DNA of 64,000 bases from Ectothiorhodospiraceae bacterium BW-2 (GCA_008375315.1 CP032507.1:62001-126000), one strand, 5' to 3'; shown: positions 37,090-45,707, numbered from the stretch's first letter. Program-made: numbers and translations. Notes: generated by a model from the sequence alone, not told the origin.

Positions 37090-38071
37090 GGGTCTGAATT
37101 TTAACATGGGTGGGGTAGCTAACTTTGCACGCGAAGCGACAAAAGAGAGGGAGAAAGACAAAGAGAGATTAGTTAATATACCAGTTAACAAAATAGCTAT
37201 CGATCCTGATCAACCTAGAACTCTCACATTTAATTTAGATGATTTGAGAGAGTTCGTGAAAAATGATGAATCAGGGAGAGATGAAAAATGGAGTAATCAA
37301 CAAAAAGAGGATATGGAGCAGTTAATTCTGCTTTCAGAAAATATAAAAAAAATTGGGCTAAAAATGCCTGTTTTAGCCTATCAAGAAGACGATGATAGCT
37401 ATCGCCTTATATCTGGAGAACGGCGATTAATGGCGCACCGTTTTAATAATGCCGCCACTATTGCAGCAACCGTTTGTCGGAAACCGGATATTGAAAAAGA
37501 AGCAGACTCACTCGGGCTAGAGATTGACGATAAAAATAGTTCAATATTGCTAGAGCTTGCGATAAAAGATATTCAGGTAAGTGAGAATTTGCAGCGTGCT
37601 GATCTATCTTTTCTTGATTATTTTCAGTTAATAAAAAAATATGATTCAATTTATAAGGCGCTGGGAAAAAAATTTACTGGTGAAATATATTCAGAAAGGG
37701 TAAATTTTAAGCGTGCCTACGCCTATCGATATTATCGCTTGCTAACAAAAGGTAGTGCTGAGTTGCATGATAAGATTGAACAGGGGGTTATTGCTACCAT
37801 GACTGAGGCAATGGCGGCACTCAATGATGAGTTAAATAGGGCGAATAAATCATCTAAAAATGAGGGAAAAATATCTTCAATATCTAAACATAAAAATCCA
37901 TTTACTTTAGGGGCAAATAAACAGAAACAGATTAAGGTGGCTGTTAAGGTAATTGAGAAATTTAAAGACGAATTGGGCATCGTTTTAGAAGATAAAAATG
38001 ATATTAAATGTGTTCAAGAAGCTTGGGCTCTTGTTTTGAAAAAATTAACAGATGATAGCGAAGAAATATAG
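37082..38071 (+). CDS. parB: ParB/RepB/Spo0J family partition protein
   Basis: 329 aa from ATG 37082, inside the parA end (overlap ATGGCTAA); preceded by AAGGAGGG. A longer in-frame start at 37007 would overlap parA heavily and is less likely. The N-terminal ParB/sulfiredoxin-like domain shows VNKIAIDPDQPRTL and the CTPase/GERR motif SGERRLMAHRF. A central HTH region (IQVSENLQRADLSFLDYFQLIKKYDSIYKALGKKF) follows. A lysine-rich C-terminal region would dimerise. It probably binds the palindrome array upstream. AT-rich like rep and parA. Confidence 0.92.
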   Translation: MAKGLNFNMGGVANFAREATKEREKDKERLVNIPVNKIAIDPDQPRTLTFNLDDLREFVKNDESGRDEKWSNQQKEDMEQLILLSENIKKIGLKMPVLAYQEDDDSYRLISGERRLMAHRFNNAATIAATVCRKPDIEKEADSLGLEIDDKNSSILLELAIKDIQVSENLQRADLSFLDYFQLIKKYDSIYKALGKKFTGEIYSERVNFKRAYAYRYYRLLTKGSAELHDKIEQGVIATMTEAMAALNDELNRANKSSKNEGKISSISKHKNPFTLGANKQKQIKVAVKVIEKFKDELGIVLEDKNDIKCVQEAWALVLKKLTDDSEEI

Positions 38072-38094
38072 GAAAATAGGGGTTAAAATATTCT

Positions 38095-38577
38095 GTGAAG
38101 AAACTAATATCTCCACCTAAACAAGTTTCTTATAAACGAGTTAATATTCAGCTTCTTTCATCTCATAAAAAGGCTATGAAGGCAAAGATGAAATTGTCTG
38201 GCTTAGGAAAAAGCGAATGGGTTTTGCAATCAATTCAGTCTCTATTTAATGACAATGCTATTGTTGATTTGGTTTTAGATGCTGAAGTTATGACTCGGTT
38301 TGATGAGAAGGATAATGTCCTTGTCCCTGTGGGATTGCACCAAGAGATGATTCGGATGCTTGACGCCATCACTATATTGGTTCTTCAGGCAAGATTTCAT
38401 CCTCGTGGACGAGTTACAAAGTCACAAGTACCCCAAATTATTCACCATAGCATAACGGATGATCAAGACTATCGAACAGAGAGAATACCAACAGTGAGTG
38501 GATTTATTCGCTCTGCGATTATCAAGGGGCTTTATAGCGATGTTAGTTTTGATAACAGTCATTTCAGCTTGTGTTAG
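38095..38577 (+). CDS. Third partition-operon gene, ribbon-helix-helix-like protein
   Basis: 160 aa from GTG 38095, 23 bp after parB, so co-transcribed. I know no named family. Two parts look like MetJ/Arc folds: the N-terminal YKRVNIQLLSSHKKAMKAK...GLGKSEWVLQSIQSLF (strand then two helices), and the C-terminal IPTVSGFIRSAIIKGL. A hydrophobic helix (MIRMLDAITILVLQA) lies between. By position and shape it could be a second DNA-binding partition or copy-control protein. That is inference; no experimental relative is known to me. Confidence 0.6.
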   Translation: MKKLISPPKQVSYKRVNIQLLSSHKKAMKAKMKLSGLGKSEWVLQSIQSLFNDNAIVDLVLDAEVMTRFDEKDNVLVPVGLHQEMIRMLDAITILVLQARFHPRGRVTKSQVPQIIHHSITDDQDYRTERIPTVSGFIRSAIIKGLYSDVSFDNSHFSLC

Positions 38578-38699
38578 TATCTGTTGTCAAAGTGACTTAT
38601 TTTGTCAAGATATCTCTTGGCTGTTGTGGATCGTTACACCTGCTACTGCGGAATTAGCAGTAGCAGGGATTTTATTGAGAAGTTCCCTTATCAATACAT

Positions 38700-39302
38700 T
38701 CAGACAAATAGATTTACATCGGCCTCAAGCGCTTTCGGTAAAAAGGTCGCGGCACCGACCCAGTCGCTTATACCGTCGATGAACTGGGTTTTTTGGTAGT
38801 CAAATAAATCGACTGTCATTTGACAGGCGATCATTCGCACATCTGCTTCGATACATAGCTCGCGCAGTTCTCTAATCGAGGCAACGCCTTTATTGGTAAG
38901 AGTTTGGTTCATCATCGAAGTTGCCATCGATTCGAATCCTGGTACTACTGACATAATCGCATTGGGTATCGGAATGGTTTTGCCACGAATCCAGTTGGGT
39001 CCGAGCGGTAGTTTCATCGGCATTGCTGGATTGCCTAGTGGCGAAATTCGCAATTGCAACTCTTTTTTTAGCAGTTCTAGTCCATAGAAGGTAAAGAAAA
39101 TCGAGACATCCCAGCCTAATGCGGTTGCAGTGGAAGCCAGAATAAACGGTGGATAGGCCATATCGAGTGTGCCTTTGGTGGCGATGATGGTCATTGACGG
39201 GGTTTTGTTGGCTTGGTGTTCGGCCATTTTTTCGGCAAAACGGTTATCAAACCAGCTATTTAAATCTTCGATTTGTATATTAGGTTGTGCGATTGCGTTC
39301 AT
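38700..39302 (-). CDS. DsrE/DsrF/DrsH-like family protein (DsrE2 type)
   Basis: 200 aa. The family carries sulfane sulfur on a conserved Cys in sulfur-relay systems. Visible features are SMTIIATKGTLDMAYPPFILASTATALGWDVSIFFTF (first strand and hydrophobic hairpin), the internal PGFESMATSMMN region and the C-terminal MIACQMTVDLFDY with the conserved Cys. The start overlaps the tusA stop as ATGA. TusA plus DsrE2 next to each other is the usual cluster in sulfur oxidisers, where a rhodanese gene is often also present; I see none here. Confidence 0.9.
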   Translation of the reverse strand: MNAIAQPNIQIEDLNSWFDNRFAEKMAEHQANKTPSMTIIATKGTLDMAYPPFILASTATALGWDVSIFFTFYGLELLKKELQLRISPLGNPAMPMKLPLGPNWIRGKTIPIPNAIMSVVPGFESMATSMMNQTLTNKGVASIRELRELCIEADVRMIACQMTVDLFDYQKTQFIDGISDWVGAATFLPKALEADVNLFV

Positions 39303-39553
39303 GAGGTTACTCCGGTTTTGGATATTTTACGAATCTGAAATATAAATTCGCCGTTCTCTTCCCGACTTTCCAATAAAATATTGCCGGTCTGTTTACAAAA
39401 TGCTTGCAGATCTTTCACCGAACCAGGATCGGTTGCGATGATTTGCAAAATTTCGCCGTCACGCATTGCCGATATCTGCTTTTTGGTGCGTAGTATCGGA
39501 AGAGGGCAGTTGAGTCCACGGGCATTTAGTGTAGTCAGTTGGGATGTGCTCAC
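39299..39553 (-). CDS. tusA: TusA family sulfurtransferase
   Basis: 84 aa from GTG 39553, chosen because AGGAG lies 8 nt upstream and this gives the normal TusA length. Upstream in-frame ATGs (39622, 39655) have no RBS and fall on or beside the operators. The family motif CPLPIL (Cys-Pro-x-Pro) is in NARGLNCPLPILRTKKQI. It carries a persulfide on this Cys and passes it to partner proteins, here likely the adjacent DsrE2 protein. The 97-bp leader carries two TetR-type operators. Confidence 0.92.
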   Translation of the reverse strand: MSTSQLTTLNARGLNCPLPILRTKKQISAMRDGEILQIIATDPGSVKDLQAFCKQTGNILLESREENGEFIFQIRKISKTGVTS

Positions 39554-39625
39554 ATCGATAGCTCCTGAGTTGGTTGAAGGAAGGTGAGAGTGACATAGGA
39601 GACACAGAGACTCTGTTGTCATAAT

Positions 39626-39690
39626 AATAGACCGGTCGGTCAATATTGTTGCCAAAAAAAGCTGTTAATAATAGACCGGTCAGTCAATAT
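39626..39690. promoter_or_regulatory. Two GACCGGTC operators upstream of tusA-dsrE
   Basis: AATAGACCGGTCGGTCAAT (39626-39644) and AATAGACCGGTCAGTCAAT (39670-39688) are 44 bp apart, each centred on the palindrome GACCGGTC. The third copy lies before the tetR gene. They probably bind the adjacent TetR protein and block tusA-dsrE transcription. Confidence 0.8.
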
Positions 39691-39716
39691 GGTGCGGAAA
39701 AAAAACGCAGTTGTAT

Positions 39717-40316
39717 TCATTCGATTTCGACTCGAATCAGACGAACCGCAGATCCCATCAGACGGATCAGTTCAGGATCGTTTTGGGTTTTAGCTATGAG
39801 GATCACCCCTTCGAGATAGGCGAGCATTGCTAACGCAGTCAACTCCGTATGGAGTGGCGGGAGACTCCCGGCGGCGACAGCTTCATCGAGTGCTTGTCGG
39901 AACTGATAACTAGCTTTGTCAAAGACAGCTCTCAATTTGGCGCGTAAGACATCGTCGCGAGTGCTCAGTTCTAGTGCGAGATTACCAAATAAACAACCGG
40001 GTAGTCGCCCATCGATATCTTTCGCGGCTTTTTGCCAGTAGTAAATGGCATCGACCATATACTCTAACCGTTCCATGGGGGTAAGGTTGGGATCGAACGA
40101 CTCGGCAACAAAACCGGTTGCCCAATCCTCAGCCATATTGTCGATTACTGCTACCGCCAGATCTTGTTTAGAAGGAAAGAAATGGTAAAAGCTACCCTTT
40201 TGCACTTTGGATAAAGCGCAAATCTCTTGGATGCCGACATCCGCATAGCTGCGACTGTGAAATAAGTCGCGCGCAACTGCGAGGATACGGTTTTTGGTGT
40301 TGAGTGTGGGCTGCAT
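39717..40316 (-). CDS. TetR/AcrR family transcriptional regulator
   Basis: 199 aa from ATG 40316, a typical TetR length; an upstream start at 40445 would cross the operator and is rejected. The N-terminal HTH is TKNRILAVARDLFHSRSYADVGIQEICALSKVQKGSFYHFFPSKQDL. The C-terminal ligand domain has GCLFGNLALELSTRDDVLRAKL, typical of the YcdC/AcrR-C-like group. It sits between its own operator (40329-40347) and the two at tusA (39626-39690), so it most likely represses itself and tusA-dsrE. The inducer is unknown; a sulfur compound or disulfide would fit. Confidence 0.92.
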   Translation of the reverse strand: MQPTLNTKNRILAVARDLFHSRSYADVGIQEICALSKVQKGSFYHFFPSKQDLAVAVIDNMAEDWATGFVAESFDPNLTPMERLEYMVDAIYYWQKAAKDIDGRLPGCLFGNLALELSTRDDVLRAKLRAVFDKASYQFRQALDEAVAAGSLPPLHTELTALAMLAYLEGVILIAKTQNDPELIRLMGSAVRLIRVEIE

Positions 40317-40328
40317 AGGGCTTATTTT

Positions 40329-40347
40329 AATAGACCGGTCGGTAAAG
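40329..40347. promoter_or_regulatory. Third GACCGGTC operator, upstream of tetR
   Basis: AATAGACCGGTCGGTAAAG lies 13 bp before the tetR ATG. It matches the tusA operators for the first 15 bases. The position supports negative autoregulation. Confidence 0.75.
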
Positions 40348-40434
40348 TCAAGGTCAATGGAGAATTTTTTTGCCGCAAGATGGCGTTTCGTTTGGCGGTT
40401 GGGTTTGGGGGTAAAAAGGCCTTGATACTGAGCT

Positions 40435-43400
40435 TTAAGCGGCAACTACCACTCGATTACGCCCACCTTTTTTCGCCTCGTAGAGCGCCGCATCGGCTCG
40501 TGATAGCAGCTCACTGGTCGTTTCACCTAGGTGGTGAGAGGCGACACCAAAACTAGCTGTGACTTGATTGACGATCTCAAAAGGGTGTGTTTCGAGAGTA
40601 ACTCGTATCTTTTCTGCCATATCAGTTAACGATACCTGGTCGCTTTGAGGGATGATAACAATAAACTCTTCTCCCCCCCAGCGGCCGATAAAGTCGCTCT
40701 TTCGGGTGGCTGTTGATAAAATGTGTGCAAAGGTAACCAATGTTGAGTCACCTACATGGTGGCCAAACAGATCATTAACCTTTTTAAAATGGTCAACATC
40801 GAGAATGATCACCGCAAAGATGATCTGATACCGCTGAGCTAGGTCGAGCTGCTGCTCTAATAGCTCATCGAGTTTGTGCCGATTGTAGAGACCTGTTAGT
40901 TGATCGGTTAAGGCTAGCCTCTCTAGCTCTCGTTCATAGGCTAGCGTTTGGGTAATGTTGCGCGTGAGGCCAATAAAACGCATCTCACCACTTTTGGCAT
41001 CGACAATCAATCGCCCATTAACTTCAGTCCATACGGTTGAGCCATCTCGACAAGGTTGTTCGACCCGTACACAACGGGAGGGGGGATCCTCTCCTCTTAG
41101 CGCTATCTCTATAGCTCCTCTCATCTCATCTCGAATGAGTTGGCGTGAGCCCTCGCAGATCACCTCTTCAAAACTCTGTTGCATCACTTCAGCTGGAGTA
41201 TAGCCGCGAACCTTCTCAACTGAGGGGCTAACATAGATAAAATTTCCCTCAACATCCATTACCCATACCACATCATCTATATTTTCCGCTAACCATGAAT
41301 ATTTCTCATAGGCCTGTTGTAGCTGCCTATTCTTTTCGGCAATGGTTTGATTAATGCGATAAAGTTCACGATGACGCGAATAGCCTAGCAGTACTAATAT
41401 GACAAAGCCAATAATGACTTTATATAGTAGTGTATAGTCAACTCGTGACTCATAACGAATTGCAAGCCATTTGTTATATGTTTTTTGAATTGTCTCGGCA
41501 TCAATGGTATCGATCGCTTTTTGCATAATGCCACGCAGTAGCGGCTCATCATTACGGGTGGCAAGGCTGAGCATAAAATCCTGTTCTAATCTACCTGAAA
41601 TACGAATATCGGTCAGCCCCTCCTGTTGTATGGCCTGTGCTAATGGGGGGAGGGCATCGATATAACCAAACACCTCTCCCGCTCTAACTAGAGCGATACC
41701 CTCGTGTAGGGAATCGACTGCAATGATCTCGATATTTGTCGGGCCTGTTTTAAGGAGTTCAGCGGTCGCGTATTCTTGTAACATCGCCATCTTTCTACCC
41801 GATAATAGTTGAATGTTATCGACAAAAATTTCACTGTTTCGGGTCGCAATCACAAAGGGAAAAGAGATGTAGGGGCGTGTGAAATCCATATATTGGCGTC
41901 GCGTTGGTGTCTCCATCGCTAGAGAGAGGATATCGCACTGGTGCTGTTTTACTAGAGTGAGACTCTCCTGCCAGCTTTGGGTCGGTACTAGCTGTAGCCG
42001 AATGTTGCTGCGCCGTTCCATCTCATTAAGGATATCGGCAGCAATACCGATATGTTCGAGCTGATCATCGAGCCCCTCTAACGGCATCCACTTCGGATTA
42101 ATACACATTTTTATCGTCTGTTTTTGGGTTAAGTAGTTCTGCTCCTCCTGAGTGAAGTGAGCCGCTTTTTTTGGCGTTAAATCTTGAGTTCCCAGCCACT
42201 TTTCTGCAAGATCTCTCCACTCTGCCTCCGTGACTGTCGCCATCCCCTTTGTAATAATTGATAGGAGTTGCGGAGTATCGGCACGAATACCAAAGCGGAG
42301 ATCCTCTCTGCTGATGGTGGGGAGTGTCAATTCGCCGGCTAGACGCAGATTAGTGTAGGCGTGCTCCTTAATCTGTGCATTGATATTGGTCAAATTTTGC
42401 ATTAAGGCATCCACTTCGCCAAAGACTAACGCTTTGGTTAATGTTTCGTAGGTTTCGTAAACCACTAGATCAAAGCTCTCTAACTGCTGTAGTGCTTTGG
42501 TATAGAAAATATCTTTTAATATACCGACCCTCTTACCCTCAAGGCTCGATAATCCATTATAGTAGCCAAAGTCGTTTCGAATATAGATCATAATTGGAAT
42601 TTCGTAGTAGGGCTCGGTAAATAGAGTGAAGGGTACTCTATCCTCATGATAGGAGATGCTAGAAATCATATCGACCTGTTTTGCCTTAAAGGCACTATAG
42701 CCTATGTTCCATATATTAAATTCAGGAATAAAGGTGAGTCCGGTTCTAGCGCTCAGTAGTGCGAGGAGTTGATGCTCAAATCCATCTATTTTACCGTTGT
42801 CTTTAAAGCTAAAGGGGGTGAAATCTGGCATCATCGCTACTGAGACTGTTGGGTTCGATTCAAGATAGCGCCGCTCCTCTGTGGTTAACTCAATTGGGGG
42901 CGTATCTGCCTCTTTTTGAGTCGAGCCGAGTTGCGTCAATAGGTTGGCGATAGGCTTAACTTTTTTAAGGTCAATGGTGTCGATAGGATAGCTTTTAGGT
43001 GGTTCTATGTGTCCTATCTGTTGCGCCTCAAACAGTAGCTGTTCACGGCTCTTGTTTTGGCTGTTATAGTGGCTGAGCATGAGCTCGACAATCTCTTCAG
43101 GGTGCTCTTGTGCATACGCTCGGCCACGATCAGTCGCCTTAAGTAGGGCGTCTATCTGTTCTGGCCGATTGTCAATCCACTCCTGAGAGGTAAAGAGACT
43201 AATATCGTAGAGTTCGATAGTATTGTGGTTGACAGTGGTGTTATAAGCGGTACCCCAAATACCAAAATCGACTCTGCCCGAGCTAACCTCAGCGACAACA
43301 TCACTATGTTGACTATATTCTAAAATTTCGACCTCTAGTCCTGCCTCCTGGTAGAATCCTAGCGCTTTAGCCGCATAAAATCCGGCAAACTCAAATTGGT

Positions 43401-43500
43401 GTTGCCATTGTAACCGTAGTGATACCTTGTCAGTCTCAGCAGAGGCAAGACTCATGGTTATAAACAGTATAATAACAGTAACTAATAGTCGTAAAATCAT
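40435..43500 (-). CDS. Sensor diguanylate cyclase with periplasmic binding domains, PAS and GGDEF
   Basis: 1021 aa. It has a signal peptide (residues 1-22) and an NMT1/THI5-like binding domain (about 25-195). Two SBP_bac_3 amino-acid-binding-type domains follow (about 205-445 and 455-685), then one membrane helix (VIIGFVILVLLGY), a PAS domain (YSWLAENIDDVVWVMDVEG...) and a C-terminal GGDEF domain with an intact GGEEF active site (RWGGEEFIVIIP). It would sense periplasmic solutes and make c-di-GMP. The NMT1 domain lacks its middle third: after VDFGIWGTAY the sequence jumps to IELYDISLFTSQEWID, about 110 residues short of related proteins, yet the frame is kept. Confidence 0.9.
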   Translation of the reverse strand: MILRLLVTVIILFITMSLASAETDKVSLRLQWQHQFEFAGFYAAKALGFYQEAGLEVEILEYSQHSDVVAEVSSGRVDFGIWGTAYNTTVNHNTIELYDISLFTSQEWIDNRPEQIDALLKATDRGRAYAQEHPEEIVELMLSHYNSQNKSREQLLFEAQQIGHIEPPKSYPIDTIDLKKVKPIANLLTQLGSTQKEADTPPIELTTEERRYLESNPTVSVAMMPDFTPFSFKDNGKIDGFEHQLLALLSARTGLTFIPEFNIWNIGYSAFKAKQVDMISSISYHEDRVPFTLFTEPYYEIPIMIYIRNDFGYYNGLSSLEGKRVGILKDIFYTKALQQLESFDLVVYETYETLTKALVFGEVDALMQNLTNINAQIKEHAYTNLRLAGELTLPTISREDLRFGIRADTPQLLSIITKGMATVTEAEWRDLAEKWLGTQDLTPKKAAHFTQEEQNYLTQKQTIKMCINPKWMPLEGLDDQLEHIGIAADILNEMERRSNIRLQLVPTQSWQESLTLVKQHQCDILSLAMETPTRRQYMDFTRPYISFPFVIATRNSEIFVDNIQLLSGRKMAMLQEYATAELLKTGPTNIEIIAVDSLHEGIALVRAGEVFGYIDALPPLAQAIQQEGLTDIRISGRLEQDFMLSLATRNDEPLLRGIMQKAIDTIDAETIQKTYNKWLAIRYESRVDYTLLYKVIIGFVILVLLGYSRHRELYRINQTIAEKNRQLQQAYEKYSWLAENIDDVVWVMDVEGNFIYVSPSVEKVRGYTPAEVMQQSFEEVICEGSRQLIRDEMRGAIEIALRGEDPPSRCVRVEQPCRDGSTVWTEVNGRLIVDAKSGEMRFIGLTRNITQTLAYERELERLALTDQLTGLYNRHKLDELLEQQLDLAQRYQIIFAVIILDVDHFKKVNDLFGHHVGDSTLVTFAHILSTATRKSDFIGRWGGEEFIVIIPQSDQVSLTDMAEKIRVTLETHPFEIVNQVTASFGVASHHLGETTSELLSRADAALYEAKKGGRNRVVVAA

Positions 43501-43656
43501 CTCTATCTCTCAATCTAACCATCTTTCTGACCCAGTAGAAGAGGGTCAAAAACTGAATCGCAATCTTATCAACCCCGAACGATACTCCAAAATACCGCTA
43601 CGATATGCCTATTTAATCACATTTATGGCGATCAAATTGGAGACAGTCGGCGCAGA

Positions 43657-44550
43657 TTATCTCGTGCTAGCGGCAGATGAAAATGAGCCTAGCGTAAACA
43701 CAACTAACGCGGCCCATATAAAGCAGAAACCGATGAGCTGTCTCTGTTCAAACGGTTCATTGAAAACCACCACAGCCGTAATAAACTGCATCGTCGGATT
43801 AATGTACATCATAAAACCGACCACACTAAGGGGGAGTCGTTTAGCGGCCGCCGCGAAGAGTAGCAGCGGGGTTGCGGTCACCACGCCGCTTAAGAGTAGC
43901 AGTAGGTTCGTTAAGGGCTGCGCCACCATAAAGGCTGTATGGTCAAAAAAGAGCAACATCACTACACCATACCCTAGTGCAAAGGGGAACAGCAGCAATA
44001 TCTCCACACTAAAACCGGTTAGACTATCGACGGCTACCTGCTTGCGCACTAAACCATACCCTCCAAAGGTCAACGCTAATAGTAGCGAGATCCATGGTAA
44101 CACCCCCTCATGGACAATTAACCATATCAGTCCGGTAATCGCCATGAGAATGGCCCCTTTTTGCCACCCATTTAATACTTCATGCAGAATAAACCGCCCC
44201 AAAAAAACACTAACTAGGGGGGTGATAAAGTAGCCTAAACTCGACTCAACCACTCTAGCTTGAGAGACAGCCCAAATAAATACCAGCCAGTTAACAGAAA
44301 TAAGTAGCGACGACAATAGCAGGCGCCTACGAACTGCTGTTGAGTTTAAGGCCGTTCTAACCTGCTGCTGCCGCTTTAACAGTAGTGTCAGCGCCACAAC
44401 GACCGCAAATGACCAAAGAATGCGATGCATTAACACATCAGGGGCGGGTACTGCGGCTAAAAAATGGAAAAAGAGCGGAAAAAATCCCCACAGCAGATAG
44501 GCACCGATCCCATAAATCGACCCGATATAGCGACTATTTAATCCTTTCAT
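43657..44550 (-). CDS. rarD: EamA-type permease RarD
   Basis: 297 aa with ten predicted membrane helices and the RarD start (IGSIYGIGAYLLWGFFPLFFHFL). Characteristic segments are VLMHRILWSFAVV, NWLVFIWAV, LGYFITPLVSVFLG and MMYINPTMQFITAVVVFNEPF. RarD proteins are drug/metabolite transporter superfamily members of unsettled substrate, first described for chloramphenicol sensitivity. It is monocistronic here. Upstream, 44726-44751 holds a hairpin. Confidence 0.93.
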   Translation of the reverse strand: MKGLNSRYIGSIYGIGAYLLWGFFPLFFHFLAAVPAPDVLMHRILWSFAVVVALTLLLKRQQQVRTALNSTAVRRRLLLSSLLISVNWLVFIWAVSQARVVESSLGYFITPLVSVFLGRFILHEVLNGWQKGAILMAITGLIWLIVHEGVLPWISLLLALTFGGYGLVRKQVAVDSLTGFSVEILLLFPFALGYGVVMLLFFDHTAFMVAQPLTNLLLLLSGVVTATPLLLFAAAAKRLPLSVVGFMMYINPTMQFITAVVVFNEPFEQRQLIGFCFIWAALVVFTLGSFSSAASTR

Positions 44551-44725
44551 TGCAGCCTGTTACCGTTGATCTCCTTGCTAACGGAAGAGGCGCAAAGATG
44601 CCCCTGCTACCACCGACTATCCCTCTCACACACGCTCGCCCCATATCACCTCATGACATAACCCTGATGAGTTGTGCCCAAGTCGTAGCTTAGAGAGCGT
44701 AAAAGTTGCATAATACCCGGCGCAG

Positions 44726-44751
44726 GTGGGGGCTTTTGGTGAAGCCCCCAC
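44726..44751. terminator. Hairpin between rarD and the 100-aa gene
   Basis: Perfect 10-bp arms GTGGGGGCTT and AAGCCCCCAC with a 6-nt loop, followed 12 bp later by a T run (aattttt). It looks like an intrinsic terminator but lies between divergent genes, just upstream of the gene at 44787. It could be a leader attenuator of that gene, or belong to an unseen short transcript. Confidence 0.5.
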
Positions 44752-44786
44752 TCCCCTCTAATTTTTAGCGAAGGCCCTTTTTAACA

Positions 44787-45089
44787 ATGACCGACTCTCC
44801 CCCCACGGTTGCCGAATTCAACCGGCAGATTGTATCACTAATGAGACAGTTAGGCACCCAAGCCTTTTGTGCTCAACCCGACAAAAAACCTGACTACACG
44901 CTATTTATCGATGGCGATCAGGTTGTGGCAGAGCCTAAGGGGGCTCCTCGATATCCGTATGGTCTCTACCACACCATCGACTCAGGCCTCTCTGACACCG
45001 ACATTGGACATCATGTGGATCGATGGCTCGCCTCTGGCGAGGCGTATCAAGAGTTTTTAGCGATGAATGTCTGTCGCTATAACTGTTAA
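44787..45089 (+). CDS. Hypothetical protein, 100 aa
   Basis: A small soluble protein starting MTDSPPTVAEFNRQIVSLMRQLG. The middle resembles a compact alpha/beta fold (DYTLFIDGDQVVAEPKGAPRYPYG) and the C-terminal YQEFLAMNVCRYNC ends in two cysteines. I do not recognise a family. It is followed 42 bp later by the chorismate-lyase-like gene and may share its transcript. Confidence 0.55.
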   Translation: MTDSPPTVAEFNRQIVSLMRQLGTQAFCAQPDKKPDYTLFIDGDQVVAEPKGAPRYPYGLYHTIDSGLSDTDIGHHVDRWLASGEAYQEFLAMNVCRYNC

Positions 45090-45131
45090 TGAGTTCGATG
45101 TTGTTTGTCGATTGGTTATTTTTTAACCACC

Positions 45132-45707
45132 ATGACTATGCCACACTTAAACAAAAACTATCTTGAGACGCTCTATCTCGGCACTATCGAGGGATCAGAG
45201 CCGGTCAACCACGCCCAACTGAGCCCTTTTCAACGGGTGATGTTGGTTGCAGACGGTACTTTAACCCATGCCATTGAGGCTTGGGTCGATGAGGCGGTGT
45301 CGGTTTGTAAACTCAATGAGACCACTTTACACACCAAGGAGCCGGTGCCGCTGCTACAGCTTGACCACCGAACGGAGCTGTTACAGCGGGAGATTCTACT
45401 CAAAGGGAGCGATAGCAACCGAACTTGGCTCTACGCCTGCTCATTTATCGTATTAGAGCGTATTAGTGCCGCGTTTCGCGACGATTTGATGATATCAAAG
45501 CGGCCTATCGGTAAGTTGTGGCGCGACCATCGCACTGAAAACTACAAAGAGATTGTCTCCTGCTGTTGCCACCCCGCACTAGAGTTAGCACAACACTTCA
45601 ATCTATCTTTACAGCAGACGCTGCTCTCGCGTACCTATCGCGTCTTTAATGGCGGCAAACCTGTCATGATGATTACCGAAAAGCTGCCGCTGAATCTGTT
45701 TCGTTAA
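45132..45707 (+). CDS. Chorismate pyruvate-lyase family protein (DUF98-like)
   Basis: About 191 aa from ATG 45132, or 45138. The family segments LSPFQRVMLVADGTLTHAIEAWVDEAV, LLQREILLKGSDSNRTWLYACSFIVLERI and KRPIGKLWRDHRTENYKEI match the chorismate pyruvate-lyase / UbiC-related fold (chorismate to 4-hydroxybenzoate plus pyruvate). The Arg in LLQREILL and the Glu/His-rich C-terminal half are in the usual places. It is not next to ubiA, so a quinone role is inference. The last 35 bp overlap the end of the convergent GGDEF-EAL gene. Confidence 0.75.
   Translation: MTMPHLNKNYLETLYLGTIEGSEPVNHAQLSPFQRVMLVADGTLTHAIEAWVDEAVSVCKLNETTLHTKEPVPLLQLDHRTELLQREILLKGSDSNRTWLYACSFIVLERISAAFRDDLMISKRPIGKLWRDHRTENYKEIVSCCCHPALELAQHFNLSLQQTLLSRTYRVFNGGKPVMMITEKLPLNLFR

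Noticed and set aside
39554-39655. Longer TusA start
   Set aside because: No RBS before 39622 or 39655, one start overlaps the operators, and the length would exceed the family; GTG 39553 has AGGAG.
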